A stretch of 64,000 nucleotides of DNA from Tillus elongatus (taxonomy: Eukaryota; Arthropoda; Insecta; Coleoptera; Cleridae): positions 93,790,476 to 93,854,475 of the forward strand of contig OZ023262.1 in NCBI GenBank assembly GCA_964006375.1. Reading direction: 5' to 3'. A program made the position numbers and the translations under genes. Below, one piece after another: positions 11,283-25,178 of this stretch (positions are counted from its first letter, which is position 1; each line of letters begins with the position of its first letter). The notes beneath the pieces were generated by a model, which worked only from the letters and a program-made list of their open reading frames with translations, had not been told where the DNA came from and ran no database searches.

Positions 11283-11712
11283 TGGACGCAGAAAGTGCGT
11301 TATGGTAGTGAATTTTCATAAAAATGTTTTTAATAGGATATTTTTTTTAAGAAAGTTTGCATGAAATTTGGTTACCTATATAGTAGGAACAATGTACCAT
11401 ATTTTATCAAAATAATTATTTGAAAATGTACAAACATTTTCCGAAAATAAACTTTAAATATTTCCGAAAAAAACTGGTCTCCTAGCCAATGACCCTTAGG
11501 TTAATAGCCAATTGAGTTATTGAAATTTGAAACATTTAATGAAAATTCGCAAACAAAACGCCCTTGCTGCGTTCATACAAAAATTTTCCGAAAACAAAGT
11601 TAAATGTTGGTTTCCTAACCAACAAAACTTACGTTAATAGCCAAATGAGTTATTGAAATTTGAAGGATTTAATGAAAATTCGCTACCAAAACGCACTTCC
11701 TGCGTCCAGATT
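11283..11712. mobile_element. core-less, two-ended relative of the TA-core repeat
   Basis: The ends are inverted: GGACGCAGAAAGTGCGTTAT at the left, and at the right the complement of GCACTTCCTGCGTCC. Both lead into TAGTGAATTTTC-like inner sequence. There is no (TA)n tract and no ORF. A similar unit lies at 44790-45082. It looks like a MITE bounded by the end-B sequence of the TA-core family on both sides. Confidence 0.55.
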
Positions 11713-11809
11713 TGTTTCTTACAAACATACATCATATTTCGATAAAAAATGCAAAAATGAATTAACGAATTTGTTGTATGAAAATTAGCTAAAAATTATA
11801 GACCGTTTA

Positions 11810-12560
<751 letters not shown>

Positions 12561-13289
12561 TCACCAACGGCTTATGGGCCATCCTGTAATTGTAGAAATG
12601 TTTTTTAAGATGTAGCTGAAGACACCTTATAATTAACGTATACAATTTTTTTCCGTATCTTGCATAATAACGGATATATTGGTCTTTAAAGATTTTTTAC
12701 GAAAATTCGACAAAAATGATATTCTTTTAACCGATAAACTCTATAGCCAACACTACTGCGAAAGTATCAGAGAAAGGGTCTACTTGAAATGAATTTTCTG
12801 GGAACATTTTATTAAAATGAAGGACAATGACGATTGAAAGTAAGACTTCAGGCTTTGTAAAACATTGTCCTTGAGACATTTTCCTTCCATAGCTCATATT
12901 ATTTTCAGGTTCATTGCCTAAATATTACCAATTTTGACGTTTAAAATAGCGACTTTGACGTTTTGGGGACAATCCAAATTTATTTTTCTTGAAACACCTG
13001 TAAGTTTTTTGTCCTTTAACTTACAGACCTAAATTTTAATAGGTAACTTACCTATAATGATGTAAATGCGCGTGTGAAATTTGGTTGCCCTTACTTTGAT
13101 AATTCCGGTGATATAACTTTTTTTCGATTTTTTCGAAAGAAAACACTACATTTTGCGGGAAAACCTCGGTAGATTTTCCTGACTAACGAACTTATCCAAG
13201 CCACTCGCAAAAGGAAGGTACTTACCTAATTTTATCAAAATCGGTCCATTATTTTTTTAGTTACAGGTGTGACACATAAATATATAAAC

Positions 13290-13368
<79 letters not shown>

Positions 13369-13491
13369 GAAACCGACCTCGGATTTGGGTTCCAGGGGTC
13401 CTAAATAGCGCTCATTTGAAGAAATGTTTTCAAAATTCAAAAGTCGAGATCTCTTCATTAGTGCATTCTTTTTAAAGAAAATTCACTAAAA
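12561..13491 (-). repeat. TA-core repeat copy, long form
   Basis: It starts with the ACCAACGGCTTATGGGCCA block shared with 45160 and 39560. The AATTCCGGTGATATAAC and CAAAATCGGTCCATTATT blocks follow. The core is (TA)n at 13292-13362. Then comes CGGATTTGGGTTCCAGGGGT and the end-A hairpin around 13465-13491 (TAGTGCATTC ... AAAATTCACTAAAA). Confidence 0.7.
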
Positions 13492-13545
13492 GAATCATCA
13501 AAATGGGTTTACCTAGAAAAAAGTTCTGAGGTAACACACATAAAA
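13492..13545 (+). repeat. fragment of the CATCAAAAT.GGTT repeat tail
   Basis: AATCATCAAAATGGGTTTAC and AGTTCTGAGGTAACACACAT match the tail seen at 14735-14790. It joins two TA-core copies. Confidence 0.6.
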
Positions 13546-14009
13546 AACTCGGGACGCAGCAAGTGCGTTATGGTAGTGAATTTTTATTAAATGCTTCAAA
13601 TTTAAATAACTAAATTTTCTATAAACTTAGAGAGTTTAATTTTTATGTAGTAAGGTATTTCCTAAGGCAAGATATCCACAAAATTTGATTAAAATAACTT
13701 TGTAATTTTCGGAGAAAAAATTTTTTTTCGAAAGAAAATTAAAATTTGAATAAATCAATTTTCTTTAAACTTAGACAGTTGAATTTTGGTACGCAGTACA
13801 ATCTCTCCTGAGGCAACATATATACTGAATTTCATTAAAACAGCTTTGTTACTTTTGGAGAAAAAATGTTTTTCGAAAGAAAACTAAAAATTTTCCCAGA
13901 AAACCCCGTCCAATTTTTCTGACTAACGAACTCATCCAAGCCATTAATAAAAGAAAGGCACTTGCCAAGTTTCATCGAAATCGGTTAATTATTTTTTGAG
14001 TTAGCGGTT

Positions 14010-14101
<92 letters not shown>

Positions 14102-14240
14102 ATATAAAACTTGAAACTGACCCCGGATATGGGTTCTAGGGGTCCTAGTTCGCACTCATTTGATAGAATTTTTGCAAAGTCTCACCATCGATACCTCTCT
14201 ATTAGTGAATTTTTTTAAATAAAAATTCACTAAAAACATA
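13546..14240 (-). repeat. TA-core repeat copy, both ends present
   Basis: End B is at 13546 (GGGACGCAGCAAGTGCGTTA). Two tandem modules of the flanking sequence follow (about 13600-13740 and 13745-13880). The core is (TA)n at 14012-14097. Then CCCCGGATATGGGTTCTAGG, and the end-A hairpin closes at 14240 (TTAGTGAATTTT ... AAAATTCACTAAAA). Confidence 0.75.
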
Positions 14241-14375
14241 CAGGCGAATTGAGAATCTCCTCCTTGTTTGAAGTCGGTTAAAAAAAGCAAATAAAAAGTA
14301 TTTGGACTCGTCCGGGATTTGAACCTGGGAGCTCCCACACTCTAAGCGGAAATTATACCTCTAGACCATCGAGTT
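14228..14375 (-). mobile_element. tRNA-Pro-derived SINE-like element
   Basis: On the minus strand 14375-14305 reads as a tRNA body: ATGGTCTAGAGGTATAAT (A box region), an anticodon arm with loop TTAGAGT, and GGTTCAAATCCCGGACGAG (B box and T arm). The body resembles tRNA-Pro, but the anticodon position reads AGA. The acceptor stem has mismatches at both ends, so I do not call it functional. It is followed by the tail ACCGACTTCAAACAAGGAGG ... TATGTTTTT, which is shared with 14790-14850. That tail is common on insect retroposons as I recall. The structure is a tRNA-headed SINE. Confidence 0.6.
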
Positions 14376-14604
14376 AGTTGCTGGAACTTTGTTTTAATGT
14401 CGTATTCCAGCGGGCGTTGTAGTCATTTTAGTCATAATTAATGTTTAATGATTTATATAAAGATTATAATGTTTAATGATTTATATAAAGATTATAAATA
14501 GTATCTAGTTATTAAATTAAATACTGAAATCTCGGATAAGTTTTGTTTCCGCGGAAACACTGTTTCTTTCTCAACAGAATGACTGAATCGTTGGTTGTGA
14601 TGCA

Positions 14605-14850
14605 CAATCATCATCAATGTAGGTAGTCGAAGCCAATTAAATACGCATTATTAAGGATAACTCTAAAACTACTGGTCAGATCCTGATTACATTTATATGG
14701 GACCACACGAGAAGCACCAGCTTTCAAATAAAAAAAGAATCATCAAAATCGGTTCACCTAGAAAAAAGTTCTGAGGTAACACACATAAAAAAAACATACA
14801 GGCGAATTGAGAACCTCCTCCTTTTTTGAAGTCGGTTAATTAAAAAAAAA
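14605..14850 (+). repeat. retroposon tail repeat ending GAAGTCGGTTAA
   Basis: The blocks are AATACGCATTATTAAGGATA, ATCATCAAAATCGGTTCACC, AGTTCTGAGGTAACACACAT and CGAATTGAGAACCTCCTCC, then TTTTTTGAAGTCGGTTAA. It is the most complete of the copies at 10970, 11155 and 13492. It shares its last 50 bp with the SINE at 14228. It probably represents the 3' end of a LINE that also mobilises the SINE (inference). Confidence 0.55.
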
Positions 14851-15590
14851 AGTGGGGTTTTCCTCAAAATGTCAAGTTCGCAATTTGAAACGTCAAAATT
14901 GGCAAAAATTAGGCTAATAACGTACAACAAATACCGCTTAGCTAAAGAAAATGACGCAGGAAAAGTGTTCTGCAAACACTTAAATTTCAGCTTCGACCGC
15001 CATTGTCCTTGATTTTACTAAAATATTTACAGAAAATTCATTTCAAGTAGACCCTCTCTCTGATGCTTTGGAGGTAGTTTTAGTTAAGTTAATGGTTTAA
15101 CGGTCTATAATTTTTAGCTAATTTTTGTAGAAGAAATTCGTTAATGAAGAGACCGCGCCTTTTGAATTTCAAAAAGATTTCTGCAAATAGGTACAAACTA
15201 GGCCCTCTAGATTTCATATCTGGTTTACATTGTGTCTTTATCTGTTTACATTAATACAGCGTGACGCATTTTTAAAATTATTTTGACAAGCACAGGCTGG
15301 CCCAAGTGATTGGTGATTCCTAAATTTTTTTCTAACACCCTTATTTTATTGCATTTTTGTTTTTTTGTTCGAAATATGATGCATTTAATCGAGACGCACT
15401 AACTGCATTTTGGTGGAAAATATTCATTAAATGCTTTAAAATTCAATAAATCAATTTGCTATTAACCCAAGGTTTATTGGCTAGGAGACCAATTTTCTCG
15501 GAAATATTTTAAGCTTGTTTTCGGGTGATTTTTGTACAGTTTCAAACAATAAGTAATTTTGATAAAAGATGGTACATTGTTTCTACTATA
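14851..15590 (+). repeat. TA-core repeat fragments, mosaic
   Basis: 14851-15130 is the inverse of the block at about 11850-12100 (ACGTCAAAATTGGCAAAAAT, ATTTCAAGTAGACCCTCTC). 15145-15235 is a worn end-A flank (CTTTTGAATTTCAAAAAGAT, CCCTCTAGATTTCATATCTGG). 15400-15590 is a further inner block interrupted at 15592 by a mariner. There is no (TA)n core. Confidence 0.5.
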
Positions 15591-15591
15591 C

Positions 15592-16380
15592 AGTATGCCC
15601 CAAACTGGATGGGAATGTATTACTATCGCCGTTATTATTAGAGATAGGGAGACGGTTAAATTAGCAATGTTTTGTAGAATTTTATGCTCGTCCCAAAATA
15701 TTTCGCAGGATAGTGACCAATCTATTAAACGACGGTAGCTTCCACGCAAAGAAACTACCAATGCCTAGAAATGAAGAAAGAAATAATGCCGTCTTACAGG
15801 TTTCAAACGAAAATACTCTGCAATATGTTCGGGTTTATGGTAAACAAATTGACGTTCCAAAGGGTACGGTACAATGTATATTAAAACAAAGTCATTACCA
15901 TCCATACAAACCTACAATCGTACAAGGTTTAAATGTTAACGATTACCCTAAGCGACTTCAATTCTGCAGATGGTACCAAGGACAATGTCTGCAAGATGAA
16001 AATTTTCATTTGAAAATAATATGGACTGATATATCCAGATTAAAAATTGTGGTCTGTATAATCGCCATAATAGGCATTATTGTGCAAATGGAAATCCCCA
16101 GCTAAAGGAAGAAAGACGATTGCAAGACAGATTTGGTATTAATGTTTGGTAGGGCTTATTACTTAAAAAACTGCTATTTTTATTTGTAGATTAGACAGTT
16201 AATTTTAAAAAGTTTCAGGTAACTTCATTGTTGGTCCGTTCTTTTTTGAAGATAATTTAACTGGGGAAAGGTATCTTAGTCTATTAAGAAATGATATCTT
16301 ACCAACAATTAGAAGAGTTCATGATAACTTAGACGAGATTTGGTACCAACAAGACGGCTATCCAGCTCACAATGCTGCTG
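15592..16380 (+). pseudogene. broken mariner-family transposase
   Basis: The element end reads TACAGTATGCCCCAAACTGG. A transposase frame follows: 15713-16105 carries the DNA-binding half (KGTVQCILKQSHYHPYKP, then FCRWY). After a frame change the catalytic part resumes at about 16215-16380 with the mariner signature WYQQDGYPAHN. It stops abruptly at 16380, where an array of CCTGA units begins, so the last catalytic Asp and the 3' TIR are missing. It is cut-and-paste transposase debris with no intact reading frame. Confidence 0.7.
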
Positions 16381-16400
16381 ACCTGACCTGACCTGACCTG
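16380..16400 (+). repeat. short CCTGA (TCAGG) telomere-type array
   Basis: About four units of ACCTG plus one GCCTG lie exactly between the truncated mariner and the Tc1-like fragment. On the minus strand the units read TCAGG. The homologous intact Tc1 sequence near 18810 reads GCAGGTCACC here, so it offers CAGG/GGTCA microhomology as a seed. Confidence 0.7.
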
Positions 16401-17045
16401 GCCTGCTACCGTGTGTTATTGCACCCAATCAACTTCCGTGTAAGGGTCGTATGCGACCATCGCGGACCCAAAGACAAAATCGGGACTCGCCACAGAACGA
16501 CATGATTCCATTCACCATTCTAGTTTGATCTGCCGTTATACCACTCAAGCAGGGCAGCACAATGTCGAGGTTTCAGTGGGGGACAAAAAATTGTATATGC
16601 GAACTGAGCCCAAAAGAGCATTTTCTGAGATATATCGCTGCCCCAGTGACCATTTGTTGATTTCCAGTCGACCGTGTTGTGAAAACTCTGTCTTGTAAAG
16701 CCGCAGTCCTCAAATAAAAGTGTTTCCGTGCTGAAGTTGCTTGAGGTGGTCCAGATCCATGACGATGGTTATGGATTCCTTCTTCAGACCACCTTGACCA
16801 ACACCGTAACACTGTTAGCACATTACGTCTTATCCCGTGGGAAATTTGTCTGATTGAAAAACCGACTTCGGCATACCAACAATGCGCTCTCTTTCGAATT
16901 CACTTAAATGATTGTAATTGTTCCCTAAACGGCGTCTAGCCGTAATGACTTAATGACTTAATAAATTGAGCACAAATCACTACGAAATATTACTTAAAAT
17001 TGACGGAAACGTAGAGTTAAAGTGATACGTTTTTGATAAAACAAA
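16401..17045 (-). pseudogene. Tc1-like transposon fragment, inverted partner 1
   Basis: The minus strand reads RSTGNQQMVTGAAIYL and FTTRSTGNQQ within 16821-16573, an HTH-type Tc1 DNA-binding domain. Further downstream there is transposase sequence in shifted frames. The region is about 80% similar by eye to the complement of 18180-18800. The catalytic core is cut at 16400 by the CCTGA array. It is non-functional. Confidence 0.6.
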
Positions 17046-17065
17046 ATTGAAAAAGTGTACACCTG

Positions 17066-17148
17066 TTAACATTTTTTGTCCATATTGTTATCATTTCTTA
17101 TTGGATAAAATAATGAAAAATCTCATTGCAATTGGTCTAATTTTGCTA

Positions 17149-17238
<90 letters not shown>

Positions 17239-17338
17239 AACTTTCCAAAAAATCCCAACACCCAGCAAAGGCCACCAATTGCAATGAGATTTTCTATTAT
17301 TTTGTCTAATGATAACAATATAGACAAAAAATGTTAAC
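17066..17338. repeat. imperfect palindrome around a (TA)n core
   Basis: Arms 17066-17136 (GTTAACATTTTTTGTCCATA ... CATTGCAATTGG) and 17268-17338 (its inverse) flank (TA)n at 17151-17236. This differs in sequence from the TA-core family but has the same architecture: unique arms around a dinucleotide tract. Confidence 0.75.
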
Positions 17339-17344
17339 AGGTAT

Positions 17345-17488
17345 ATACTTTAGTGAATTTTTATTTAAAAAAATAAAAAATTCACTAATAGAGAGGTATC
17401 GATGGTGAGACTTAGCAAACATTTTTTCAAATGAGCGCGAACTAGGACCCCTAGAACCCATATCCGGGGCCAGTTTCAATTTTTATAT

Positions 17489-17584
<96 letters not shown>

Positions 17585-18140
17585 CAGGACTTTTAACACG
17601 GCATTTCTGTATACTATACAAGAAGAAAGGTTAAGGGCAAGGCCGCAAGGAGACAACCACGTACACGTGTTTCAAGCTTAAAAATAATTAACCGATTTTG
17701 ATGAAACTCGGTAAGTGCCTTTCTTTTATTAATGGATTCAATGAGTTCGTTAGCCAGGAAAATCAGACAAAGGTTTTCCGGCAATATTTTGAGTTTACTT
17801 TTGAAAAAATAAATTTCTTCGAAAATTACCAAGTTATTTTAATGAAATTTGGTGTATATATTACCTTGATAGGGACCTTACTACATACCAAAACTAAACG
17901 TTCTAAGTTTATATAAAATTAGGTTTTTTAAATTTTGAAATTTCTTTCGAAAAAAAATTTTTTCTCCAAAAATTACAAAGTTTTTTGATGGAATTTGGCG
18001 AATATGTTGCCTTGTAAAAGGCCTTACTACACACCCAAATTCAACTTTCTAAGTTTATCAAAAAGTAAGTTATCTAAGTTTGAAGCATTTAATAAAAATT
18101 CACTACCATAACGCACTTGCTGCGTCCTGAACTTTTTTTC
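17345..18140 (+). repeat. TA-core repeat copy, both ends present
   Basis: The end-A hairpin is at 17352-17388 (TTTAGTGAATTTT ... AAAATTCACTAATAGAG). The flank with GGACCCCTAGAACCCATATC is followed by (TA)n at 17499-17582. Two flank modules (17690-17820, 17960-18060) are followed by end B at 18105-18135 (the complement of GGACGCAGCAAGTGCGTTAT). It lies between the two inverted Tc1 fragments. Confidence 0.75.
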
Positions 18141-18149
18141 AATTTTGTT

Positions 18150-19095
18150 TTATTAAACATTATCTCTGTAGATTTGCGGTTCCTTCAGCTTTAAGTAATA
18201 TTTCGTAGCGATTTGCGCTCAATTTATTAAGTCATTAAGTTATTACGGCTAGACGCCGTTAACGGAACAATTATAATTATTTAAGTGAATCCGAAAGGGG
18301 GCGCATTGGTGGTATGCGGGAAGCCGGTTTTTCAATGAGACAAATTTCCCACTGCATAGTAGGCAATGTGTTAACAGTGTTATAGTGTTGGTTCAGGTGG
18401 TCTGAAGAAAGAATTCATAACCGTTGTCATGGATCCGGACCACCTCAAATACCTTCAGGACGGAAAGATCGTCATTTGAGGATTGCGGCTTTACAAGACA
18501 GATTTGCCGCAACACGGTCGACTGGAAATCAACAAACAGTCACTGTGGCAGCGATATATCTCACAATACGCACTGTTGGGCTCCGTTCGTATATACCATT
18601 TTTTTTGTCTCCCACATCTCGACATTGTGCTGCTCGGCTTGGGTGGTGTAACGGAAGATCAAATTGGAATAGTGAATGCAATCGTTTTGTTCTGTGACGA
18701 GTCCCGATTCTGTCTTTGGGTCCGCGATAGTCGCCGAAGTGTAATATGATTGCTGTGTAACGGCATACAGCCCTTACACGGAACTTGTTTGGCTGCAATA
18801 ATATACGGTAGCAGGTCACCTGCAGTTCTTTTTGACAGTTTGAATGGAAACGATTACATACGAAGCGTACTGTAGCTTGTTCCAGTACCACACTTACAAT
18901 GGTTAACAACGCATCTACTTATACATCATAGGCTAGTACAATGTTCTTACAGCAAAATTGAGTCATCCCTGCGCCCATGGCCTTCTTGCTTCCCAGACCA
19001 ATCGAAGATGTGTGGGATACGATTGGCAATCGACTGGGTGATTTACCTCAACCACCAATTGACCTAGTTGACCATTTTCTTTATACAAGTCATAT
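18150..19095 (+). pseudogene. Tc1-like transposon fragment, inverted partner 2
   Basis: Plus-strand frames give RIAALQDRFAATRSTGNQQ (HTH part), NSECNRFVLCDESRFCLW (first catalytic Asp region, DESRF) and, near 18985-19080, SPDQ/S-like and VWDTIGNRLGDLPQPP, a Tc1 C-terminal signature. Several frame changes and a stop after the DESRF region break it. 18150-18800 is the inverted counterpart of 16401-17045. It is a dead copy. Confidence 0.6.
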
Positions 19096-20085
19096 TTCTT
19101 TAAATATTTCTTTATTGCCTTCCTGAAATCTTTATCTTACTAACATATAGAATATTTGCAGTCTAAAGTTTTAATTGGGACGGTTTATTAAGCTACAAAT
19201 AATATAGTGCATCTTAAATATGGTTTTATTGAACCGCCTTTTTACCTTACCATTTATAATAGTTTAATGAAAATTTGCCATGATAACACATTTTTGCGAC
19301 ACCGATTTCTATAACCTGAGAATTCTTTGAGGTGAATGTACGGTCTGAGTTATCAAAAATCATTTAGAAAAGGTTCTAGCAACTATTTTTTAAATTATTT
19401 GAATACATATCACACAGACTAACAACTTAAAGAGAAATCGTTGGCATAACTACATGCTGGAATACGGACAGAATATCTAAACTGTTCAGTATTCTATCAA
19501 AATGCATTCTGCAAAGATGTCAGCTGCATCAAACGGGTCTTCTCATTTACATTTCGTACCACATTCATATAACGCAGAGCTTTCCGAGTGCACCTAATGT
19601 GAAATTAGAAGAATTTAGAACAATACCAAGACTTGCATTCCCCGAGTCTCGAACAAAGCGATGCATCTGCTACCAATATATATGACTGCAAAAACGAAAA
19701 CTGGAACGAAGTTCCAATCTTTGGCAATATGTAGAATCTAAACTTGGCTTTGTTGCAGAGATAACTGTCGCAGTGGGGTTAGCAGAATATACATAATATT
19801 TGAATAACCTTAAGAAACAATAACTAAAGGCGGAACTTCTTATTTTAATCATTTGTTGCCTTATCTATAGAAATAGAAACCATTCCTTATTAAATATAAA
19901 GGTAGAAGCTCCACGTCCTAAATCCATAGATTTTAAGGTTTATAAAGGGTAGGTATCGCAATAGTATGACAAAGCCTCATATATTCTATTAAATACACTT
20001 TAGACGACATAATTTACCATTAAATATTTTCAGACCCGACGACTGTTTCGCCAGCAACCTTATCGTCACCAGAAGGATGAGTAAC
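19096..20085. other. non-coding, nothing recognised
   Basis: Short ORFs only, on both strands, with no family match that I recognise. There is no tandem repeat. Confidence 0.45.
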
Positions 20086-21417
<1,332 letters not shown>

Positions 21418-21735
21418 GTGACAGGCCGTGATTACAAGCATTTCAATACGGGAGATATTGATGAAAAAATTTCGATACTTACCAACACTATTACTGGATT
21501 GTTTTACAAGCATGCCACTTACAAAGTGAAGAGAATTACTAGGATACCGCGTGCTTGGATAACGGATAATGTAAAAATGCTCGTGTCGCTGAGAGATAAT
21601 GCTAAAGTGAAATATCGTAGGTCCTTGGCTGTGGGGGACCGGAATTACTACAAGCCTCTGAGAAATTTTACCAGCGCCACTATACTTAAAGGTAAAAACA
21701 TGCGTGATTTATATAGTGAATTGAATAAACTATAA
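21418..21735 (+). pseudogene. jockey-type LINE ORF2 fragment (endonuclease-RT linker)
   Basis: The frame contains [37 protein letters not shown] and [12 protein letters not shown]. These match the linker between endonuclease and reverse transcriptase in jockey-clade LINEs (pattern P-W-(I/L)-T-D ... L-R-(N/D)). It is 5' truncated by the (TA)n tract and broken off at the 3' side by an unrelated gag-like fragment. The reverse transcriptase at 23740-24585 probably belongs to the same copy. Confidence 0.65.
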
Positions 21736-21739
21736 GAGA

Positions 21740-22860
21740 AGGAGCAGATGACTGATGTGAGCACATAAACAGCGGATAAACGACGAGAGGAAAAGAAGGA
21801 AATGGTAGAAAAGTTAGAAAAGGAACTGCAGACAGAACTCGATGAAGCACGTTTTCTAGAACCAATAATACTGATTGGCCGGAGGAAGTCTACAAAATAT
21901 GTCAGATATACAGGGATCCAGGAAAACCAAGAGGATTTAGCCAGATCATTATTCTTAGGAAAGGGGAAGCACAAGACGATAGTGTGAAGCAGATCGTGGA
22001 ACGTAATCCACAGGTGGAAAATGCTATAAGTGAGGGTAAACTGGAAGCAGGGAAAATGATATGTTGTGTAGAAACAAATCGCGTCTTTCTTGGAGATGAG
22101 GGCTGTTGCCCTGTAGCTGATGACAGAAACAGTTCTGAAAGACACACATATATCATTATGACACTAGATGGAGGAGAAACCTCGGAAGATAAAATTAAGC
22201 TGAAAGGTAGTCTGCAGAAGACACTGCGGAACGTAAAGGAAAATAAGAGGGTAAAAATAATGTGCACTACTGCAAATGGCGTACCAGACCTGAATGTAGG
22301 AAATATACTAGAATATGTAACTATACGGGAAAGCCTAGAAATACAATTATGTAGAAACAAGAAAGCAAGTAAGAAAACGATTAGAGGGGAACGTGATATG
22401 AAAACAGCCGGAAATTAAAAAAAACAGAAAAAATGAAACAATAATTCCACAACCACTAGCCGGAAAATCCTATGCGGATATCATCAGGAGTCTTAAAAGG
22501 TATGTAAACACCGACGGAATAACAGTTGACAAAATAAACAAAATAGACAGTAATAACGTACAGATAAAGATACGAGGGAAGGATGAAGCACGGAAGCAGG
22601 TGTTTAAAGAACAACTTACTACAAAGATGGAAAGAGTGGTGAAAGGCCAAATAAGAGAGAAAAGGGAGACGGTCATGATATTCGATATAAATGAGACAGT
22701 CGATGAAAATGAACTTCAAGCGGTGCTAAAAAAAGGCCGTGAAGAAAGGACATGAGGAAAACCTAGAGGTGATATTATCAGATAAGGTAAAAAAAGAGGT
22801 TATAAACACGCAACTTAACTTTCTTGTAAACACACTTGAATTTTTAAAAGAATTTGTTGA
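21740..22860 (+). pseudogene. R1-like LINE ORF1 (gag-like) fragment
   Basis: A Lys/Glu-rich coiled-coil start (EKKEMVEKLEKELQTELDEA, about 21800-21860) is followed by the frame 21984-22418 with TYIIMTLDGGETSEDKIKL and VKIMCTTANGVPDL. A further frame at about 22425-22860 has GKSYADIIRSLKRYV, VQIKIRGKDEARKQVFKEQL and VMIFDINETVDENEL. The order matches gag-like ORF1 of R1-clade LINEs before the zinc knuckles, which are missing. There are at least two frame changes and a stop. It sits between two parts of a jockey LINE, so it is probably a separate insertion or rearranged piece. Confidence 0.5.
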
Positions 22861-22929
22861 TTATAGTAACAGAAAATACTTATGAATAATAAAAAAATGA
22901 TAAAGATAAATTATGACAACTTAAAAGAG

Positions 22930-23212
22930 ACTCAAGCAATAACAATGTAGGAATGTCCGTCCTTGGTCTGGTAACTTTCTTATATAGTCTCTGGTGGGGC
23001 GCGGACTGAGAGGCGGTTTCCACACTAGGTTGGTGTTTTGAAGGTGATCTTGGCAGGTGGCCGTTTACTGAGTTGGGTCTAGTTGTTTACCCATCCATGA
23101 ATAGTCTATTCTTCTAATTGCGCTGCTATTAATTAACCCATTCGTCAGCGACCTTGGGTGTTGAATCGGGATCTGTACTTCTTATATACATTGTATGAGG
23201 TGGTTATTGTTA
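22930..23212 (-). repeat. LTR remnant of an errantivirus-like element
   Basis: It adjoins env debris exactly as the LTR at 30512-30933 does. On the minus strand a purine-rich tract (AAAGGATGGAAG) is followed by AGATAAC, the same start as the intact LTRs (AGATAA). A TATA-like TATATAAG lies at about 22979-22986 on the minus strand. The outer end is lost. Confidence 0.5.
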
Positions 23213-23735
23213 TCTCTTCCATCCTTTAGAGAACGAAGCCTATGGTTCGTTCCGAATAGTCATCGGGAATCCAGTGGTTGGTTTGGAGTCAGCAGTTTTC
23301 TTTTTTGACATCTGCAATATGTATCTTAAAGTTATTGTGATTATTGTTATTATTATCACGATGTATAATATAATTGTCCATGCACTAGGGTGGTATATGG
23401 GCAAATTGGTGGTTCATGGAATTCTGCCATTGATTGATTGTAACTGGGGTTTGATATTGTTCAAGTCGTGCAGTTGGACATTTTCTAATTTTAATTCTGG
23501 TAATTTGTCTGGGAAGATGGGTGCTTTATTTGTTACCAATTCGATGGTTGGGAGATTGAACGATTTCCGATGCCATTTGTACTGAGTTGAATCTTTCGTT
23601 ATTGATGATAAGTTGGCATTTGGGTTTCAGAATCGCCAGTTTTGTTCCGCTGATTATTTTGGTTTCTACGTTTTCTTCGCAGATAAGTTTGATCTTCGTT
23701 TCTTCTGGTGCCACTATTATGTATTGTGTATTGCC
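23213..23735 (-). pseudogene. errantivirus-like env C-terminal fragment
   Basis: Minus-strand peptides such as MAPEETKIKLICEENVETK (23714-23660) and LKPKCQLIINNERF align with the env C-terminal region of the intact element at about 31340-31460. Downstream an Ile-rich stretch (about 23320-23375) corresponds to the transmembrane anchor. It is a relic of a second, related provirus-like element, retaining only the env end and part of one LTR. Confidence 0.65.
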
Positions 23736-25176
<1,441 letters not shown>

Positions 25177-25178
25177 TA

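Noticed and set aside
14305..14375. Functional tRNA gene
   Set aside because: The acceptor stem is mismatched at both ends, the anticodon does not fit the tRNA-Pro body, and it is followed by a retroposon tail.
16573..18960. A single long palindromic element spanning both Tc1-like fragments
   Set aside because: The arms differ too much and have different lengths; two separate copies are simpler.
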